Below are positions 61,650 to 64,000 of a stretch of 64,000 nucleotides of DNA, piece after piece. The notes beneath the pieces were generated by a model that saw only the letters and a program-made list of their open reading frames with translations, searched no databases and had not been told where the DNA came from. The DNA comes from Brevibacillus brevis (GTDB taxonomy: Bacteria; Bacillota; Bacilli; Brevibacillales; Brevibacillaceae): assembly GCF_001039275.2 (NCBI RefSeq), contig NZ_CP030117.1, positions 552,001 through 616,000 of the forward strand, written 5' to 3'. The number at the start of each line of letters is the position of its first letter. The stretch's first letter is position 1. Position numbers and translations under genes: made by a program.

Positions 61650-62553
61650 TCTCGCGGTGTTGTTTGGCATCTGGGGCATCTACGAGTATCTCGGTTATCG
61701 GGCCAAGAAGACCGAATGGAAAAAGAAAGCGGAAGAATGGTTCGAAGTGAAGGGAAAACGAAAAAGCGTCGTCATTGTTTGGGGAGATAAATTTGACCAG
61801 ACGCCCTATGCCAAAGAAATCCAAAAAAAGCTGATTAAAGCGAACTTTCCGCTTGCTCCCTCGGAGTTTTACGGAATTTTGATCGTAGGTACCATGGTGC
61901 TCGCCTTCTTGCTCAGTAACATCGTGAATATTTCTTTTCCTTTTAACATCATGATCGGGGCAGCGGTGATGTATCTCATACAGAACGTGCTGTTCTTTGT
62001 CCGACGCAACAAGTACCAGGAGCGATTGAATGAACAGTTGTCTGAAGTGTGTCGCCTTTTGGCCAACTCGCTGCGTGCAGGTCTTACGCTCTCGCAGGGG
62101 ATTTCACTGGTAGCCAAGGAGATGAATTATCCCGCTGGTGATGAGTTTAGTCGTATGGCGCGTGAGCTGCAGCTAGGCGTCAGCTTTGACCGGGCGCTCT
62201 CTGATATGGAAAAACGAATTCCGACGCGAGAATTCCGTATCTTTTCTGCTACCCTGCTGATTCAACGGCGCGCAGGGGGGAATTTGAGCCAGGTGCTGCA
62301 AGAAATGGCGGAGACATTGGAGGATCGCCGCATCGTGAATCAGGAAATCAAGACGATGACGGCAGAACAGCGATACGTCTCTATCTTGGTGCCAATCATG
62401 CCAGTTGCCCTGGTGCTGATGATGAACATGATGAACAAAGGCTTCATTGATCCGTTGTTTTCCGGATTTGGTCTTTTTCTTCTGGGGTTGTTTGTAATCG
62501 GAACACTCCTGTCCTATATCCTCGTAAAGAAAGTGACCAACATAAAGGTGTGA
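61627..62553 (+). CDS. tadB: TadB-like pilus assembly membrane protein
   Basis: A 308-residue platform protein of the GspF family with N-terminal helices and the GspF-type domain (LNEQLSEVCRLLANSLRAGLTLSQGISLVAKEM...FRIFSATLLIQRRAGGNLSQVLQEMAETLEDRR) followed by two C-terminal helices. GTG 61627 lies seven bases after AAGGAGGG, within the end of cpaF; an ATG at 61633 is an alternative. Pairs with TadC. Confidence 0.92.
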   Translation: MTMPILFSLAVLFGIWGIYEYLGYRAKKTEWKKKAEEWFEVKGKRKSVVIVWGDKFDQTPYAKEIQKKLIKANFPLAPSEFYGILIVGTMVLAFLLSNIVNISFPFNIMIGAAVMYLIQNVLFFVRRNKYQERLNEQLSEVCRLLANSLRAGLTLSQGISLVAKEMNYPAGDEFSRMARELQLGVSFDRALSDMEKRIPTREFRIFSATLLIQRRAGGNLSQVLQEMAETLEDRRIVNQEIKTMTAEQRYVSILVPIMPVALVLMMNMMNKGFIDPLFSGFGLFLLGLFVIGTLLSYILVKKVTNIKV

Positions 62554-62557
62554 AAAC

Positions 62558-63493
62558 ATGGATGCTCTCATAATTACATGCGTGTTCTTGTTTCTATTGC
62601 TGTTTGCCATCTGTTTGAAGGAGTGGTATCGGTACTCCATCGAGAAGCAAAAACTGCTCGCACATGTCCATGAGATGAGCGGGAACAAAAACTACGGCGT
62701 GCGCAAGCAGGAAACCTCATCCGAGCGCCTGGTCAAACGATTGCTTCGGTACGGAGACGACTATGCTGTCATGGGGCAGCGCATCAACTTTTTCAGTGAG
62801 TCGCATGAGGTTGAGGATTGGTTGCTAAAGGCTGGGCGACCGCTAGATTTGACCGTGGCCCAATTCCAAGGGGTCAAAATTTTCATGGCTCTGCTCGGGA
62901 TCATTGCCGGCACACTGTTTTTCATTCTTCGCTTTCCCTTCTCGCATCTAGGGTTGATCGCTTGGCCGTTGATTGGCTATTTTTTACCCATCCTTCTGTT
63001 GAAGAAAAAAGCGCGCGATCGTCAACATCAGCTTCGCTATGACCTGCCTGAATTTCTCGACACCGTAAGCGTGACTCTTCAGGCGGGGGTGAGTCTCGAT
63101 CAGGCTTTGCGCGAAGTCATCAAGTTTTTTGAAGGGCCGATTCGGGAAGAGTTTTCCCGATTCAATCAAGAGCTGGATCTCGGTGTGCAGAGGGAAAAGG
63201 CGTATGAACAATTGCTGCGAAGAAACGACAACCCGGAGTTTCAAATGCTGATCAAAGCGCTCATTCAGGGAATGCGCCTAGGGGTGCCCATTGCCGTCAC
63301 GTTCAAGGCACAGGCGGAAAACATGCGGAGAATCCGCAAAGAGCTGATCAAGGAAAAGGCGGCCAAGGCGTCGCCAAAAGTAACCCTGATCACCACGTTT
63401 ATCGTGACTCCTACAGCGATTATCCTGATTGGCGGTTTGATGGTATTGAATATTTTGCAGAACTTCAGCTTATTTTCCGACATCATGCCATGA
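62558..63493 (+). CDS. tadC: TadC-like pilus assembly membrane protein
   Basis: A 311-residue second GspF-family platform protein: N-terminal helix, two central helices (around 105-150), the GspF domain (LRYDLPEFLDTVSVTLQAGVSLDQALREV..NPEFQMLIKALIQGMRLGVPIAVTFKAQAENMRRIRKE) and a last helix. Four bases after tadB, with AAGGTG upstream. Confidence 0.92.
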   Translation: MDALIITCVFLFLLLFAICLKEWYRYSIEKQKLLAHVHEMSGNKNYGVRKQETSSERLVKRLLRYGDDYAVMGQRINFFSESHEVEDWLLKAGRPLDLTVAQFQGVKIFMALLGIIAGTLFFILRFPFSHLGLIAWPLIGYFLPILLLKKKARDRQHQLRYDLPEFLDTVSVTLQAGVSLDQALREVIKFFEGPIREEFSRFNQELDLGVQREKAYEQLLRRNDNPEFQMLIKALIQGMRLGVPIAVTFKAQAENMRRIRKELIKEKAAKASPKVTLITTFIVTPTAIILIGGLMVLNILQNFSLFSDIMP

Positions 63494-63593
63494 TCCATGG
63501 CTTCACTTCTAGGAGGTGATGCCCGTCAGCGAGATGGGAGTGCACAGTTCTTTATTTTTTATTTATCCAAATCATGAAGGGAGTAGATTTTAT

Positions 63594-63806
63594 ATGAAAA
63601 GCATGATGCTGAAATGGTATGTAAAAGGTCAGGGAGCTCTTAGAAACGAAAAAGGAGCACAGGCGATTGAGTGGATCGCGTTGGCAGGTGTGGTCATCGC
63701 TGTGTTTGGTGCGGTGATCGCCTACTTTGATAAGGACCCCGCACTCGTTGGAGAATCCATTGGGGATACATTGAGCAATATCATCAAAAAATTAGACGGA
63801 AATTAA
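63594..63806 (+). CDS. Flp-type pilin (small pilin subunit)
   Basis: A 70-residue protein: short basic leader (KSMMLKWYVKGQGALRNEKG), then AQAIEWIALAGVVIAVFGAVIAYF, a single hydrophobic helix, and an acidic tail. The G-A-x-x-x-E pattern before the hydrophobic stretch suits cleavage by the TadV-type peptidase with Glu at the mature +5 region. ATG 63594 has GAAGGGAG ten bases upstream. It lies at the end of the assembly genes and is followed by a stable hairpin. Confidence 0.82.
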   Translation: MKSMMLKWYVKGQGALRNEKGAQAIEWIALAGVVIAVFGAVIAYFDKDPALVGESIGDTLSNIIKKLDGN

Positions 63807-63836
63807 TCAACGATTGAATGCTTTTTGGGTGATGAG

Positions 63837-63888
63837 CATATGGAAAAGAGGTGGTGAAGGAATGCTTCTTCACCACCTGAACCATATG
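63837..63888 (+). promoter_or_regulatory. Hairpin after the pilin gene
   Basis: Two-step stem: CATATGG/CCATATG (63837-63843 with 63882-63888) and AGGTGGTGAAG/CTTCACCACCT (63849-63859 with 63868-63878). No T-run follows, so it is more likely an mRNA-stability or processing hairpin that raises pilin yield over downstream genes than a terminator. Confidence 0.6.
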
Positions 63889-63935
63889 GCGCTTCATACA
63901 TAGCAAGTCGAAATCAAGCAGGAGGTAACACTTTG

Positions 63936-64000
63936 ATGAGACTCGTGAAGGGAATAATTGCAGTGATCCTCCTGTTGAGCCTGTTAACGGCGTGTTCGCA
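63936..64000 (+). CDS. Lipoprotein (start only)
   Basis: The window ends 21 codons into this gene. The visible part, MRLVKGIIAVILLLSLLTACS, is a lipoprotein signal peptide with lipobox LTAC. AGGAGG is ten bases before ATG 63936 (TTG 63933 also possible). By position it probably belongs to the Tad locus. Confidence 0.75.
   Translation, partial: MRLVKGIIAVILLLSLLTACS

Overview
The window reads as chromosome of a low-to-mid GC Gram-positive spore-former of the Paenibacillaceae, most likely Brevibacillus. The reasons are strong AGGAGG ribosome sites, a tRNA array of Bacillus type, the gene order MoxR - DUF58 - transglutaminase - guaA - pbuG - purEKB (yeaC-yeaD-yebA-guaA-pbuG-pur in B. subtilis), a Bce-type module, and Gram-positive versions of Pel and Tad loci. 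The genus is inferred, not proven.

Layout. 1-1314: the 3' end of a tRNA, twelve complete tRNAs, then a terminator. 1463-7752: a MoxR/DUF58/transglutaminase operon, then guaA behind a guanine riboswitch. 7762-10089: a small reverse-strand gene and the purine permease pbuG, which has PurR boxes and a second, divergent purine-type aptamer. 10094-14750: a HisS2-type histidyl-tRNA synthetase behind an attenuator-like leader, then two tandem M1-like membrane or secreted metallopeptidases. 14739-17912: purEKB with a PurR box; the pur operon stops here at a terminator. 17915-19444: an acetyltransferase and an orphan ECF sigma factor with a SigX-like promoter. 19465-19930: no gene, but two roughly 200-nt hairpin elements. 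20020-24645: BceRS/BceAB-type peptide-sensing and resistance module, split by another hairpin. 24716-25221: guanine deaminase. 25268-34471: a ywr-like cluster (Lrp-type regulator, peptide ABC importer, paired short chromate-family transporters, gamma-glutamyltransferase) with a third roughly 200-nt hairpin element inside it.

34575-54441 is an exopolysaccharide island made of two synthase systems side by side: a ydaJKLMN-like operon (GH8-like lipoprotein, degenerate GGDEF receptor, deacetylase, GT2 synthase, BcsB-like protein) and a Gram-positive Pel operon (epimerase-PelD fusion, PelE, PelA deacetylase, PelF, PelG, then CotH kinase, VTC-domain and DUF4956 proteins). Each is preceded by a paralogous orphan CheY-like regulator. 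Behind the first regulator lies a shredded remnant of the epimerase gene, so the regulator-epimerase pair was duplicated and one copy decayed. Both systems carry a degenerate GGDEF protein that probably reads c-di-GMP. A convergent pair (receiver-BTAD regulator and DUF4832 secreted protein) follows.

57161-64000 holds a thioredoxin-like gene and the start of a Tad/Flp pilus locus (prepilin peptidase, CpaB, TadZ/CpaE, CpaF, TadB, TadC, Flp pilin, a truncated lipoprotein), with a candidate cre site upstream. The island and the Tad locus together suggest a region devoted to surface attachment and biofilm matrix.

The most novel item is the family of three elements at 19465-19663, 19729-19930 and 32560-32767. 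They have the same length and architecture and share short motifs at matched positions, but their long perfect stems have unrelated sequences. That is the pattern expected of a conserved RNA (or structured mobile element) under compensatory change.
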